Counted from the first letter of the stretch, positions 49,645 to 59,799 are shown. The stretch: 64,000 nucleotides of DNA from QPJE01 sp051747745 (GCA_051747745.1 JBNJGL010000007.1:1-64000), one strand, 5' to 3'. Notes: generated from the letters alone by a model not told the origin. Numbers and translations: made by a program.

Positions 49645-51543
49645 TTGAATAAAAAAAGAGTTTTATTTTTTATTATTATAATACTACTGGTCTGTACACT
49701 ACCTATATCTGCATCAGAAGATATTATGCCTTTAAATGAAGTAAAAGCTGGCATGCAGGGATATGGTAAAACAGTTTTTTCCGGAACTGAGGTAGAAGAG
49801 TTTCCAGTTGAAATAATTGATATTTTAAAAAACAGAGGAATTAGTGGTAATCTAATACTTGTTAAAACCTCTGGAGAAAGAATGGAGAAGACAGGAGGCA
49901 TTGCCGCCGGAATGAGCGGTAGTCCGGTTTATATTGATGACAAAATGATCGGTGCAATAGGATATGGCTGGGCATTTAGTGACCATCGATATGGTCTTGT
50001 AACCCCGGTAGAAGATATGCTGAAATTGCTGGATGGAATTGAATCAAAAGATAGAGCAGACTCTGAAAATGGAAGCAGCACGGTCAGGGGAAATAATAGT
50101 TTAAATTTAGCCGCAAATATGGCTGCCAGCAGTTCCCCACTAATGGTTAGTGGGATCAGTGGTAGAGCACTTGACAAATTAAAAAGTGATTTATCCCATC
50201 TTGATCTTAAAGTGATACCAAATAATGGGATCAAGGAATCGGATAAAAGTTCGATCAGGCCGGAAGCAGGAGATGCTGTTGCTGTTCAGCTTGTTAGAGG
50301 TGATATTAATGTAGCTTCTATAGGTACACTCTCCTATGTTGACCAGAATAAAGTGATAGCATTTGGCCATCCTTTTACAAACAGAGGTGAAGTGGATTAT
50401 CTTCTGAGCAGAGCTTATATAAATGGAATTATTCCCAGTGAGGAACAGCCCTTTAAACTTGGTTCACCCTATTCGCGGCTGATTGGTTCAATTACACAGG
50501 ATAGAGGAGCAGGTATTGCCGGAAGGCTGGATCAGTATCCGCGCATAATACCTCTATATATTTCTATATCCGAAAATAATGAGCTGGTAGAAGAAATTTC
50601 ACTGCAGATAGTCAATGATGAGTTTTTATTGACATCACTTGCGAACAGTGCGGCCCTGCAGGCTGTTGATTCTTCTCTGGACAGGATTGGTCCTGGTACC
50701 GCCCGCTCAAAGCTGAAGATAATGGCCAAAGGTTTACCGGATCTGCAGGTGAGTTCGACAAATATGTATTACAGTCAGAACGATATCGGCAGTATGGCTC
50801 TGTATGATTTTTATCAGCTGCTGAATTTAATAGCCAGAAATCCTTTTAAAGAAATAAATCTAATAGATATAAGGCTTGAATTAGATTTTCAAAAAAGTGA
50901 TAGTGTAGCACTGATTCAGGAAGCAAAAGTGCTGAATGAAGAAATATATCCTGGAGATGAAGTCGAAATTGAAGTTACCCTTCATCCCTACAGGTCAGAT
51001 GTATTTACCAGAAATGTTTCTATTAAACTTCCCGAAGATGTAGAAACAGGTATGGCAACACTCTTTATAGATGGAGGTTATACCGGGGAAACAGTTCGAC
51101 CGGAAGATACCGGAACACAGACACAGTCTGCTGTATTAAATGAGGCAGAAGTTGCCGGTCATAAAAGTTTTGAATCCATGCTCAAGGAGTATCTGGAGAG
51201 GCCGGACAATAATGATTTAATAGTTCAGGTTTATCCTGCTTACAGTGGGCCACAGTATACTGAAAGCAGTTCTGCTCCTCCGGAATATGAAGGAGAAGAA
51301 AAACCTGTTCCAGGTGAAGAAAGAGAAGATAATATGCAGAAAGAAAAGGCTGAAAAAGAAGAAAAGGCGAGGAGTTCATCAGAAGAAGAAGAGATAAGAG
51401 AAACATTCAGTACAGACAATGTACTGGAGGGAAGTCTCAATCTTGAAATAGAAATCAGTGAAAAAGAAAAAGCGGAAACTGCTGAAGGAAAAATATCCGA
51501 AAAAGATGAGCTTATAGAAAATGGCCACTCTTCTAATGAATAG
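49645..51543 (+). CDS. SpoIVB-type S55 serine peptidase domain protein
   Basis: Exported protein of 632 residues with an N-terminal signal or anchor (KKRVLFFIIIILLVCTLPISA). The serine-nucleophile motif GGIAAGMSGSPVYIDDKMIGA is at about 84-104, with S91 in the G-x-S-G-x-P position. A histidine motif, VIAFGHPFTNRGEVDYLL, follows at about 234. In SpoIVB the His motif precedes the Ser motif, so the order here is reversed. The last 130 residues are highly acidic with a Lys/Glu-rich stretch. This is not a sporulation locus; it sits between mreB and tamB, which hints at envelope quality control. Start TTG 49645. Confidence 0.75.
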   Translation: MNKKRVLFFIIIILLVCTLPISASEDIMPLNEVKAGMQGYGKTVFSGTEVEEFPVEIIDILKNRGISGNLILVKTSGERMEKTGGIAAGMSGSPVYIDDKMIGAIGYGWAFSDHRYGLVTPVEDMLKLLDGIESKDRADSENGSSTVRGNNSLNLAANMAASSSPLMVSGISGRALDKLKSDLSHLDLKVIPNNGIKESDKSSIRPEAGDAVAVQLVRGDINVASIGTLSYVDQNKVIAFGHPFTNRGEVDYLLSRAYINGIIPSEEQPFKLGSPYSRLIGSITQDRGAGIAGRLDQYPRIIPLYISISENNELVEEISLQIVNDEFLLTSLANSAALQAVDSSLDRIGPGTARSKLKIMAKGLPDLQVSSTNMYYSQNDIGSMALYDFYQLLNLIARNPFKEINLIDIRLELDFQKSDSVALIQEAKVLNEEIYPGDEVEIEVTLHPYRSDVFTRNVSIKLPEDVETGMATLFIDGGYTGETVRPEDTGTQTQSAVLNEAEVAGHKSFESMLKEYLERPDNNDLIVQVYPAYSGPQYTESSSAPPEYEGEEKPVPGEEREDNMQKEKAEKEEKARSSSEEEEIRETFSTDNVLEGSLNLEIEISEKEKAETAEGKISEKDELIENGHSSNE

Positions 51544-51550
51544 TTAAGAT

Positions 51551-51569
51551 GCCCGGGATTATCCCGGGC
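51551..51569. other. Perfect 9-bp-stem hairpin between the S55 gene and tamB
   Basis: GCCCGGGAT (51551-51559) and ATCCCGGGC (51561-51569) pair fully around one base. No T run follows directly, so it is not a standard terminator; it may tune mRNA or partly stop transcription. Confidence 0.55.
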
Positions 51570-51604
51570 TGCAGCCATTTTATTTTTGCAGTGGAGGTTT
51601 TTAT

Positions 51605-54600
51605 ATGGATAAGCAGTTAAAATTTCTGCTGGGAGTCCTTGTTTTTTTTGCAATAGTAGTTTATTTTTTAAATATTGCTGTAGGACTGCCTCAATTTTTC
51701 GAAGAAGATATAATATCCTTTCTGGAAGATATTACAGGAGGGGAAATTTCTTTTGCAAAAATTTCTTTCTGGCCGTTAACAAATATAAATCTAACTGAAG
51801 TGAGTTTTGTTGATGACTTTCAAAATAAAATTTATATTGACGAAGTGAGTCTTATCTATCACTTTAATTTTTTAGCGGGTGATAAGAACTGGCTTGAGCT
51901 AGATTTGGTTAAACTCAAAAATCCAAATGCAGAGATTAATAAGCTGCCTTTTGATCTAAAGCTAAATAATGATAAAGAGATTCAGCAGATGGAAATTGTT
52001 CTGCCGGAATTTTTAAGCAAACTTACAGTGAATATAAGTAATGGAAAGCTGGATTCAAAACTGTCCAACTATCAGTTTCAACTGGATAATTTTGATCTAT
52101 CACTTTCTGCTGCCAGAAGGTCCAAATTTGACCTTAACTTTATAGGGGATGCAGAGATAAACTACTTAGATTTTGGACAGCAAAAGAAAATTGAAAATTT
52201 AAAGCTGGAAGAATTAAAAACTTCTTTAAAGTATGAGGACGGCAGCCTGAATCTGGCTGCAGAAACCAGCGGAATTCCGCTGGAAACAGTGGGAAATTAT
52301 ATTGATTTACAAAAGCTTTCTTATTCTGGTTACAGAGCAGATGATTTAACTTTAGGTGGAACTGCAGATATAGTTCTTTCTGCTCGGATGAAAGAGTCTA
52401 TACTGGAAGAATATGCTGCTGAAGTAAATTTAAATAGTGGTTTTCTGTCGGCCGGTATTGAAAATACTGGTGGTGAAGATGGTCTGGATCTTAAAAACAT
52501 TGAGGTAGAAATACCTGAATCAAGGCTGGCTTTTAGAGGGCCAGAACTAAAAGCATCGATGGCAGAGACAGAATTAATTTTTAACGGCAGCAGTATTTTA
52601 AGCTCTTTTGATTATGAAAAAGAAGATGGCTTCAGGTTGAAACTGGAGGCAGAAGATCTGCCGTCAGAAATTATATCCAGTGAATATATAAAAGAAGGCA
52701 GTTTTGATATATCTGCTCTATTTGAAGGTGATTTAGGAGAAATCAGTTCTATAACTGCTGATCTAAAAGCTGACAGAGTTAATGTTTTTAACGAAGATAT
52801 TGAGGCTGCAGAAAGCAGTATAAGGCTGGAAGAAAAAACAGTGTATATTGATAATTTCAGAGCTCAAACTGTGTCTGGAGCAGAATTATTACTGCAGGGA
52901 AATTATGCCCTGAATTCAGGCAGATATCTCTTTTCCTCTAAGGCAGAAAATATACAGCTTTCTGATATACCGCAGAGATTTCAGGAATATATACCTGATA
53001 AGTATACAGAACAAATTTCTGCAGAGAGATTTAATTTTGATGTAAATATGGGAGGAATATATAATGGTCAAAAAGATCTTTCGGCTGCCGGAGATCTTGA
53101 AATAGATTTTAATTTAGATAAAATAGAAGAAAGTGTAAAACTGAGTTCATCATTCTGGTATGAAGACAGCACCATCTATATTGGCACAGGAACAGTAGAA
53201 TCTTCTCTGGGTAATCTGGATGTAATAGGTAATATTGATTTTGATAATGAAGTTTTTGCAATTCGCTATGCGGGAACACAGATAGATTTTTCTCTGCTTA
53301 AATTAGCGTCATTAGAAGAGCTGCCATTTGAAAGCAGAGTAGCCTATGTTAATGGTGGAATAAGTGGTAATTTTACAGATCCAGAAATAAGCCTACAGGC
53401 CAGGATGCCTTTTTTGGAATATAAGAATTACCGAATTGAAGATATTAATCTGCGAACTAATTTTATTGATAATAGATTGAATATAGAAGAGTTTGAAATG
53501 AGTGTTGATGATGCAAAAATAGCGGGAGGAGGATATATAGATAAACCTCTTTCGGAATCAGACTGTGAGACAGCCATTACACTTAGAACAGAAAATTTAT
53601 TTTACAGCAGCCTTTCTGATTTTTTAAAGCAGGAGCTCCCACTTTCGGGAGAACTTCAGGCTGAGCTTAATTTATCCGGTAATATAAGAGATCCCAGAGC
53701 AGATTTCAGCATTTATTCTGAAAATACAATTTTAAAGACAGCTGATCGCGAATATGAGCTGGATACACTTCAGGCAGGAATTATTAGGGAGAATGGAAAT
53801 TTTAATCTCCACAGCCTGAAGGCATCAGATGGTAATATTAATCTCAGTGCCACCGGAAACTATAATTTGAACAGCGGTCTTGATATAAATTTCAATATCG
53901 ATAATATTGTACCAACAGATTATGTAAATATAGAAGGATTTTCGGGAACTATCACAGCTGATGGAAATATAAGTGGTGAAGTAAACAGTCCAGCCGTAAG
54001 ATTTTCTCTAAATTCAAAAGAAATGGAATATTATGGTCTGGATTTAAATATAGAGGACAGCAATTTTAGGTATATTAACAGCAGCCTGTACTTAGAGCAG
54101 TTTTCTTTTACAGCTGCTGGAGGAAAATATAATTTAGAAGGAGAGATCAGCAAACTGCTGAATCTACCGAAACTTAATCTTGAATTAACGGTTGATTCAG
54201 CCTCAGTGAATACGGTACTCAGCAGTTTTTCTGTACCAGATCCATTTAGAGATAAATTGCTGCTGAATGGAAGTGCTGATATAACAGGGACGATTTCAGC
54301 ACCAGAGACAGAAATTAATCTGAGTGGAGATTTTTCCGGTGTTTCGGAAAGTCAACTTTCTATCAGCGGTAATATTAGCAGTAATTTGGATATTGATATT
54401 GTCGGTCAAAATATATGGCTCAATCATAAAGCAGAAAGTTCTGTAGTGAAAATTTCTGCAGAAGGACGTGCCGATTTTGAAGGAAAAGTTAACGGCAGTA
54501 TTGAGTATCCGGTTTTAAGTTTAAAACACAATTTAGAGCAGATAAAAATCAACAATACAGCTGTAGAATCGATGGATGGAGAGATTATCTTTGAGAGGTT

Positions 54601-55954
54601 TTCTAGATTTTCTGCCAGAGAAAATATTTCTTTAACACAGGGAGGAAATGTATATATTGACAGCACATACAGACCAGCAGAAAATGATATAAATGCCAGT
54701 CTTGAGGCAGAAAAATTTTCTATTGATCTGATCATGTCTCTTTTTTCTCAGAACTACAGTTCTGATGGTGTAATAGATGGACAGGTTAAGTTCAGCGGTA
54801 ATCCTCTAGCACCAGAAATGTCAGGTAGTCTAAAGTTAAATGGACAGAGGATGGATCTGAATCTTTCAGATCCGATCAGAAATTATTCTGGTAATATAGA
54901 GTTTAAGGATAACAAAATAAATATTTCTGGACTCAACGGTAGATTTGAAAGCGGTAATTTTACGGTAAATGGATTTATAGAACCGTTTTCCAGCGGAAAT
55001 GAAGCCTGGGATTTAAATTTGCGCGGCCGTGAGCTCTATTTTGATGTCGGATCACTTGAAGGAGATTTTGATGCAGATATTTCGATGAAGGGTCCACTTT
55101 TTAACCCTCTTATTTCCGGTGATCTGGAAGCTTACGATTTTGTAGTCGGCATTCCTTTTGAATGGCCTGAATCGGAAGGTTCTGCTCGAGAAAGCAATTT
55201 TGAGATAAGGATTGATTTAAATATTAAACCTGGAGAAAATGTTAAAGTTAAAAACCCTAATATAGATGCTGCAGTAGCAGGCGGAAGTTTGAGGCTGTTC
55301 TTTGCCAATCAGGATCTCAGTATGGAAGGAAGGCTTACTTCGGAAAGAGGTGTTTTTACCTACTATGGAAACAGATTTGAACTTCAGAATGGTGCTGTTA
55401 TATTTACACCTTTTGATGAAGACAGTATTCCATCTCTGCAGATACTGGCCAGAACCTTTGTTGGCGGAACAGAGATCACAGTTAATTTAGACGGTCCGGC
55501 AGATAATATGAGAACTACTTTCAGCTCCAGCCCTGAGCTGAGCCAGCAGGAAATTTTAAATCTGCTGACAAGCAGAGGTGCACTTGGCTCTGCCATTACC
55601 GGGGAAGAAATAGAAATGCAGTCGGTGATCAGACAGGAATTGATCCGTATGGTAAACTCAATCTTTCAGACAGATGTGGTAGATAGACTGGAAACAGATG
55701 TAGGATCTGCCCTTTCTTTAGATAGAATGGAGATCAACACATATCAGTATGGCCTGGAGAGAGAGTTTGCAGTTTATTTAGGGAAAAACCTATCAGATAG
55801 ATTTTATTTAGAATATGCTTCTACCTTTACTGGAGATGAGCGTGAGCAGGAGTGGTCATTTCAGTACCTGCTTACAGACAGAACAAGGCTTAAAGGGAGC
55901 TGGCTTGGTGATGATGAATACAGGATAAGTATAGAAACAGGTTTTGAATTTTAA
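51605..55954 (+). CDS. tamB: TamB-like translocation and assembly module protein
   Basis: Very large (1449 residues) envelope protein with one N-terminal membrane anchor (about 8-27) and otherwise repetitive beta-strand sequence. The body alternates short hydrophobic strands with Gly/Asn/Asp turns, such as GNYNLNSGLDINFNID and SGNFTVNGFIEP, as expected for the beta-taco groove that spans the periplasm. The C-terminal TamB/DUF490 domain is recognisable from GRLTSERGVFTYYGNRFELQ and SQQEILNLLTSRGAL onwards. TamB-family proteins move phospholipids, or help assemble outer-membrane proteins, between the two membranes. BamA follows 27 bases later. SD GGAGG, ATG. Confidence 0.9.
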   Translation: MDKQLKFLLGVLVFFAIVVYFLNIAVGLPQFFEEDIISFLEDITGGEISFAKISFWPLTNINLTEVSFVDDFQNKIYIDEVSLIYHFNFLAGDKNWLELDLVKLKNPNAEINKLPFDLKLNNDKEIQQMEIVLPEFLSKLTVNISNGKLDSKLSNYQFQLDNFDLSLSAARRSKFDLNFIGDAEINYLDFGQQKKIENLKLEELKTSLKYEDGSLNLAAETSGIPLETVGNYIDLQKLSYSGYRADDLTLGGTADIVLSARMKESILEEYAAEVNLNSGFLSAGIENTGGEDGLDLKNIEVEIPESRLAFRGPELKASMAETELIFNGSSILSSFDYEKEDGFRLKLEAEDLPSEIISSEYIKEGSFDISALFEGDLGEISSITADLKADRVNVFNEDIEAAESSIRLEEKTVYIDNFRAQTVSGAELLLQGNYALNSGRYLFSSKAENIQLSDIPQRFQEYIPDKYTEQISAERFNFDVNMGGIYNGQKDLSAAGDLEIDFNLDKIEESVKLSSSFWYEDSTIYIGTGTVESSLGNLDVIGNIDFDNEVFAIRYAGTQIDFSLLKLASLEELPFESRVAYVNGGISGNFTDPEISLQARMPFLEYKNYRIEDINLRTNFIDNRLNIEEFEMSVDDAKIAGGGYIDKPLSESDCETAITLRTENLFYSSLSDFLKQELPLSGELQAELNLSGNIRDPRADFSIYSENTILKTADREYELDTLQAGIIRENGNFNLHSLKASDGNINLSATGNYNLNSGLDINFNIDNIVPTDYVNIEGFSGTITADGNISGEVNSPAVRFSLNSKEMEYYGLDLNIEDSNFRYINSSLYLEQFSFTAAGGKYNLEGEISKLLNLPKLNLELTVDSASVNTVLSSFSVPDPFRDKLLLNGSADITGTISAPETEINLSGDFSGVSESQLSISGNISSNLDIDIVGQNIWLNHKAESSVVKISAEGRADFEGKVNGSIEYPVLSLKHNLEQIKINNTAVESMDGEIIFERFSRFSARENISLTQGGNVYIDSTYRPAENDINASLEAEKFSIDLIMSLFSQNYSSDGVIDGQVKFSGNPLAPEMSGSLKLNGQRMDLNLSDPIRNYSGNIEFKDNKINISGLNGRFESGNFTVNGFIEPFSSGNEAWDLNLRGRELYFDVGSLEGDFDADISMKGPLFNPLISGDLEAYDFVVGIPFEWPESEGSARESNFEIRIDLNIKPGENVKVKNPNIDAAVAGGSLRLFFANQDLSMEGRLTSERGVFTYYGNRFELQNGAVIFTPFDEDSIPSLQILARTFVGGTEITVNLDGPADNMRTTFSSSPELSQQEILNLLTSRGALGSAITGEEIEMQSVIRQELIRMVNSIFQTDVVDRLETDVGSALSLDRMEINTYQYGLEREFAVYLGKNLSDRFYLEYASTFTGDEREQEWSFQYLLTDRTRLKGSWLGDDEYRISIETGFEF

Positions 55955-55981
55955 AATCCAAACATATTTAGGAGGCAAATC

Positions 55982-57688
55982 ATGAGGCAGAATCATTATT
56001 TAAAAATAGCTGTAATGGTAGTATTGGTGCTGGCTCTGCTGATAACCGGTACTCTATCTGCAGCTGCACAGTCACCTTTTGATGAAATTAAAAAAATTAG
56101 TGTTGAAGGTAATGAAAATGTAAGTGAATTTGAAATTTTGTCAAATGTAGTGACAGAAGTTGGAGATACCCTTGATCAGGATCTTCTTAGGGAAGATCTG
56201 AGAGAAGTTTTTGATATGGGATATTTTTCCGATGTAAATATTGCTTTTGAGAACTATCAGAATGGTCTTCACATTATATTTGAAGTTGTTGAAAATCCAA
56301 TCTTAAAGGAGATAAATTTTAGCGGAAATGAAGATGTCTATACAGAAGAGGAGCTAAAAGAAATGCTTGATCTTGAACTGGAAACAGTACTCAATGTCAA
56401 GTCAATGAATGAAAATCTCAAAAATATTCAGGAGAAAACTCAGGATGATGGATATATACTGTTCCGCTATACAGATGTAAATATATCTGAAGAAGGAATT
56501 TTGAACATTGAGATGAATCCAGGTTATATAAACGAAATAAAAATAGAAGGAAACACTAAGACAGATGATGATGTAATTCTGAGAGAAATGCCTGTTAAAT
56601 CAGGTGATATTGTAAATATAAATGTTATACAGAAGGGATATCAGAATCTGTACAGACTGGAATATTTTGAAAAAATTAATCCTGAACTGGAGAGAATTGA
56701 CAGTGATGAAAATACCGTAAATCTGGTAATAAAGCTTTCTGAAGGCAAAACAGGCAGACTCCACTTTGGTGGCGGCTACAGCTCCAAAGACGGATGGCTT
56801 GGTTTTGTAAATGTCAGTGAGCGAAATCTTTTCGGAAATGGACAGAATATAGGTCTAAAATGGCAGTTTGGTGATGTCACAACTTATTCGCTGAACTTTT
56901 ATGAGCCTTGGCTGATGGACAGCAGAGTATCTTTAGGTTTCAGCATTTATGATAAAAACACTGAAAGTGAAGATAGTGATGGAAACAAATATGAGGAAAA
57001 TAATAAAGGTGGAAGTATTACTTTTGGTTATCCAATTACCGAAGAGTGGAGAACTTCGCTGAGATACCGTCTTGAAGATACAGAAACCATCTGGGAAGAA
57101 GAAGATCTTTTAGAAAATAGAATTGATGAATCAGGTTCTATTAGATCACTGACACTGTCCTTTAATCGCGATACAACCGACCATCCTTTTAACCCCAGAC
57201 ATGGTGGTATTGATTCATTATCAACAGAATATGCCGGAGATTTCCTGGGTGGAGATTATGACTTTACAAAATACAATCTGGAACTGAGGAGATTTTTCCC
57301 TGGATTTAAAGGAAGACAGGCCTGGGCTTTACGTATGAAAGCAGGGATAGGTTATGCAGATGATGGAGAAATACCCTATTCCGAAAAATACAAACTGGGT
57401 GGTTCAGAATCACTGCGCGGTTATGAAAGTAAATCCTTTGCCGGAGAAAATATGCTGCTCTTTAACTTAGAGTACAGATTTCCTTTCAACGATAATTTCA
57501 GTGGTGTAATATTTGCAGATGCAGGAAACACCTGGGATGACAGAGATAACATAGATTTAGGAGACCTGTTTTATGGTAAAGGTGTTGGCCTGAGGATGAA
57601 TACACCTATTGGTCAGCTGAGACTGGATTACGGCTGGGATGAAGATGGAGATGGAATGCCTCACTTCAGCATTGGAAATACATTTTAG
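55982..57688 (+). CDS. bamA: Outer-membrane assembly factor BamA (Omp85), three POTRA domains
   Basis: Inserts beta-barrel proteins into the outer membrane. A signal peptide (cleavage near SAAAQS, about 29) is followed by three POTRA repeats, at about 36-105, 106-180 and 181-252; each opens like IKKISVEGNENVSEFEI. A C-terminal barrel spans about 255-568. The barrel contains the loop-6 motif LRGY in GGSESLRGYES and ends in the aromatic F of the beta signal (FSIGNTF). Proteobacterial BamA has five POTRAs, so this is the shorter type seen in diderm Firmicutes. SD AGGAGGCAAATC. It follows tamB and precedes a Skp gene. Confidence 0.94.
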   Translation: MRQNHYLKIAVMVVLVLALLITGTLSAAAQSPFDEIKKISVEGNENVSEFEILSNVVTEVGDTLDQDLLREDLREVFDMGYFSDVNIAFENYQNGLHIIFEVVENPILKEINFSGNEDVYTEEELKEMLDLELETVLNVKSMNENLKNIQEKTQDDGYILFRYTDVNISEEGILNIEMNPGYINEIKIEGNTKTDDDVILREMPVKSGDIVNINVIQKGYQNLYRLEYFEKINPELERIDSDENTVNLVIKLSEGKTGRLHFGGGYSSKDGWLGFVNVSERNLFGNGQNIGLKWQFGDVTTYSLNFYEPWLMDSRVSLGFSIYDKNTESEDSDGNKYEENNKGGSITFGYPITEEWRTSLRYRLEDTETIWEEEDLLENRIDESGSIRSLTLSFNRDTTDHPFNPRHGGIDSLSTEYAGDFLGGDYDFTKYNLELRRFFPGFKGRQAWALRMKAGIGYADDGEIPYSEKYKLGGSESLRGYESKSFAGENMLLFNLEYRFPFNDNFSGVIFADAGNTWDDRDNIDLGDLFYGKGVGLRMNTPIGQLRLDYGWDEDGDGMPHFSIGNTF

Positions 57689-57790
57689 TATGGAAATAGA
57701 ATAGAAAACTGTACAGCATCCAGAATTGACTCTAGAAGAGATGTAAAAACAACTGCAATAATTCAGTAGACATGGGAGGTTTTTTTGAAT

Positions 57791-58270
57791 ATGAAATGGG
57801 GAAAAAATGTAATAATAGCCTCTGTCATTATTCTGTTTTTAATAACTGCTGTTTCTGTTTCAGCACCACTTAGAGATATGTTTTATGGAAATAAAGGACA
57901 GGGCGAAATTGCATATGTTGATCTGGAGGCTGTCTTTAATACACACCCTGCCAGAAAAGAAGCGGAAAGTCTTTTGAATCAGAAGGCTTCAGAAATGCAG
58001 CAGGAAATGGAGCAGAAAGCAGCTGATGTGGAGCGGGAAAATCTGCAGGATATGATTAGAGAATATCAGCAGCAGCTTACAGATGTGGAATCAGATCTGC
58101 TGGCAGATCTCCTGAAAGAAATAGACAGCTCCATAAAAGCTGTGGCAGAACAAAAAGAGGTAAAACTTGTGCTTGAAAAAAGAAATGTTCTCTATGGTGG
58201 ATATGATATTACAGGTGATGTAATAGATTATATTGAAGCTGATGGGGAGGCAAATCAGCCGACAGATTAA
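57791..58270 (+). CDS. Skp/OmpH-family periplasmic chaperone, copy 1
   Basis: Exported or anchored coiled-coil protein of 159 residues from ATG 57791 (SD GGGAGG with 10-base spacing; TTG 57785 is the alternative). N-terminal hydrophobic helix, then EIAYVDLEAVFNTHPARKEAESLL, the typical Skp opening, a long Gln/Glu-rich coiled coil and the C-terminal VKLVLEKRNVLYGGYDITGDVI. That last stretch is characteristic of OmpH proteins. Skp trimers hold unfolded outer-membrane proteins for BamA, whose gene is directly upstream. Confidence 0.88.
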   Translation: MKWGKNVIIASVIILFLITAVSVSAPLRDMFYGNKGQGEIAYVDLEAVFNTHPARKEAESLLNQKASEMQQEMEQKAADVERENLQDMIREYQQQLTDVESDLLADLLKEIDSSIKAVAEQKEVKLVLEKRNVLYGGYDITGDVIDYIEADGEANQPTD

Positions 58271-58450
58271 AAAATATATTTTATCACCTGGTGTGGTAAT
58301 AAAGATAGGATTCTGTAAATTGTATCTTTATATAAATTTATGAATTACAAAAAATCTGTAGTTTCTTGTTTAAAATATTTTTATACAGCTTATGCGAATA
58401 CTGCAGATATGGAGTGGGATTTGTTATAACAAAAACAGGAGGTGGTAAAG

Positions 58451-59344
58451 ATGAGGGAATATGGAAAACACTTGATTGCTGTTAGATTTCTGGCGGCCAT
58501 CACTGCTGCACTCATTTTTGCCTTCCTTGTTGTTTTTGTGTTTCCGGCAGTAGAGGAACAGGGACTGCCGCTAAAAAAAGTGGAGATTTCTCAACCTTCC
58601 ACACCTGAAAATTTAAATTCTGATGATGATTTTTCTTCACTAGTTCAGAAGAAAGCAGAAGGAAAAGAATTTCAGATAATGCTGAAAGATCGGATTAAAA
58701 AAAGAAATTCTGAGCTGATGCAGACTGCCATAGATTCTTCCATATCTGTGATTACAATAAACCACATAGAGAAAATAAATGGTATGAGAGAAGAGTATGA
58801 CAGTCGTTTAAATGAATATAGAAGTTTTCTTACAGCCGATTATGAAAAGCAGACTGCGGAAAGAGAACAGGAACTGGAAGAAAAATTGATGGAAGATTTA
58901 GAGGAACTGAGAAAAGAATTAAAGCAGAAATACAAAAGCCGAGATAGTGAGACACTTTTGAGCAATTATAATAAAATATTGAATTTAAGAATAAAAATAG
59001 AGATTGTTGCCGAAAGTCAGGCTGAAATAGATAAATTGAAAGGAGAACTTCAGAAAATAAGGGAAGAGCAGAATGAAATACTGCAGCAGAAAAACCAGAA
59101 ATACAATCAGGAAATAGAAGAAAGAGCAAATATACTTATTAATAATTATAATCAGGATTTTTTAGAGTTTCAGGAAAAGATTCAATTAGAACACAGCCGA
59201 CTGCTGGCTGCAAGAGAATCTAAATTGCAGGAAGAACTGGATAATTTTATTACAGCACAGAGGCGTTCAATGAATCTTAAAACAGCAGAAAAAGCCGAAT
59301 CTTTAGATCAGCTTGCCGAAGAATCACTAGAAAAATATTTTTAA
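58451..59344 (+). CDS. Coiled-coil membrane-anchored protein, unknown function
   Basis: A 297-residue protein, ATG 58451 with SD AGGAGG. One N-terminal membrane helix (LIAVRFLAAITAALIFAFLVVFVFPAV) is followed by an almost wholly helical, Glu/Lys/Gln-rich region with long heptad runs (EQELEEKLMEDLEELRKELKQKY, then KGELQKIREEQNEILQQK). It is probably anchored in the inner membrane and extends into the periplasm. It lies between two Skp-like genes, so it likely belongs to the outer-membrane protein route. It lacks the Skp N-terminal YVDLE motif. I do not recognise a named family. Confidence 0.7.
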   Translation: MREYGKHLIAVRFLAAITAALIFAFLVVFVFPAVEEQGLPLKKVEISQPSTPENLNSDDDFSSLVQKKAEGKEFQIMLKDRIKKRNSELMQTAIDSSISVITINHIEKINGMREEYDSRLNEYRSFLTADYEKQTAEREQELEEKLMEDLEELRKELKQKYKSRDSETLLSNYNKILNLRIKIEIVAESQAEIDKLKGELQKIREEQNEILQQKNQKYNQEIEERANILINNYNQDFLEFQEKIQLEHSRLLAARESKLQEELDNFITAQRRSMNLKTAEKAESLDQLAEESLEKYF

Positions 59345-59388
59345 TCTGATATATCTGCATAAATTTTTACAAAGACAGGAGTGAAAAA

Positions 59389-59799
59389 ATGATTTCCATT
59401 AGAAAGACAGCAGCAGTGCTGATAGCACTGATTGCCCTATTTATGGGCTTTTTTTTGGAAAAGCCGGAACAGATAGCTGTAGTAGATTTAGAAAGAGTTT
59501 TAAATGAAAGCAGTTTTGCCTCTTCACTGCAGAAAAAGCTTACTGATGAAGGTAAAAGACTGCAGAATTCCGGTGATGATGAGCAGGAAAACCATGAAAA
59601 ATTTGTGAAACTGAAAAAAAATATTGAAGATCGGATAACCAGAAATATAGAACAAAAGATTAATAATATAGCTGAAAAAGAAAATTATAATACAGTTCTT
59701 TACAAGAGGTTTACACACAGTGGTGGTATTGATATTACCGACCAGCTTATTTTTGAGCTGGATAAAAATCTGGAGGGGGAAATTAAAGTTGGAAGCTAG
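59389..59799 (+). CDS. Skp/OmpH-like small protein, copy 2
   Basis: A 136-residue protein with an N-terminal hydrophobic helix (AAVLIALIALFMGFFLEK) and the Skp-type beta strand IAVVDLERVLNESSFASSLQKKL. A short coiled coil follows, then YNTVLYKRFTHSGGIDITDQLIFELDK, which parallels the end of copy 1. The coiled coil is about 40 residues shorter than in copy 1. It overlaps the start of lpxD by 11 bases. It may form mixed trimers with copy 1, or serve lipid A rather than protein traffic; both are inferences. Confidence 0.75.
   Translation: MISIRKTAAVLIALIALFMGFFLEKPEQIAVVDLERVLNESSFASSLQKKLTDEGKRLQNSGDDEQENHEKFVKLKKNIEDRITRNIEQKINNIAEKENYNTVLYKRFTHSGGIDITDQLIFELDKNLEGEIKVGS

Noticed and set aside
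58421..58432. Palindrome TTGTTATAACAA before the coiled-coil gene
   Set aside because: Only 12 bases of A/T-rich symmetry, which is expected often in such sequence; no promoter context or second copy seen.
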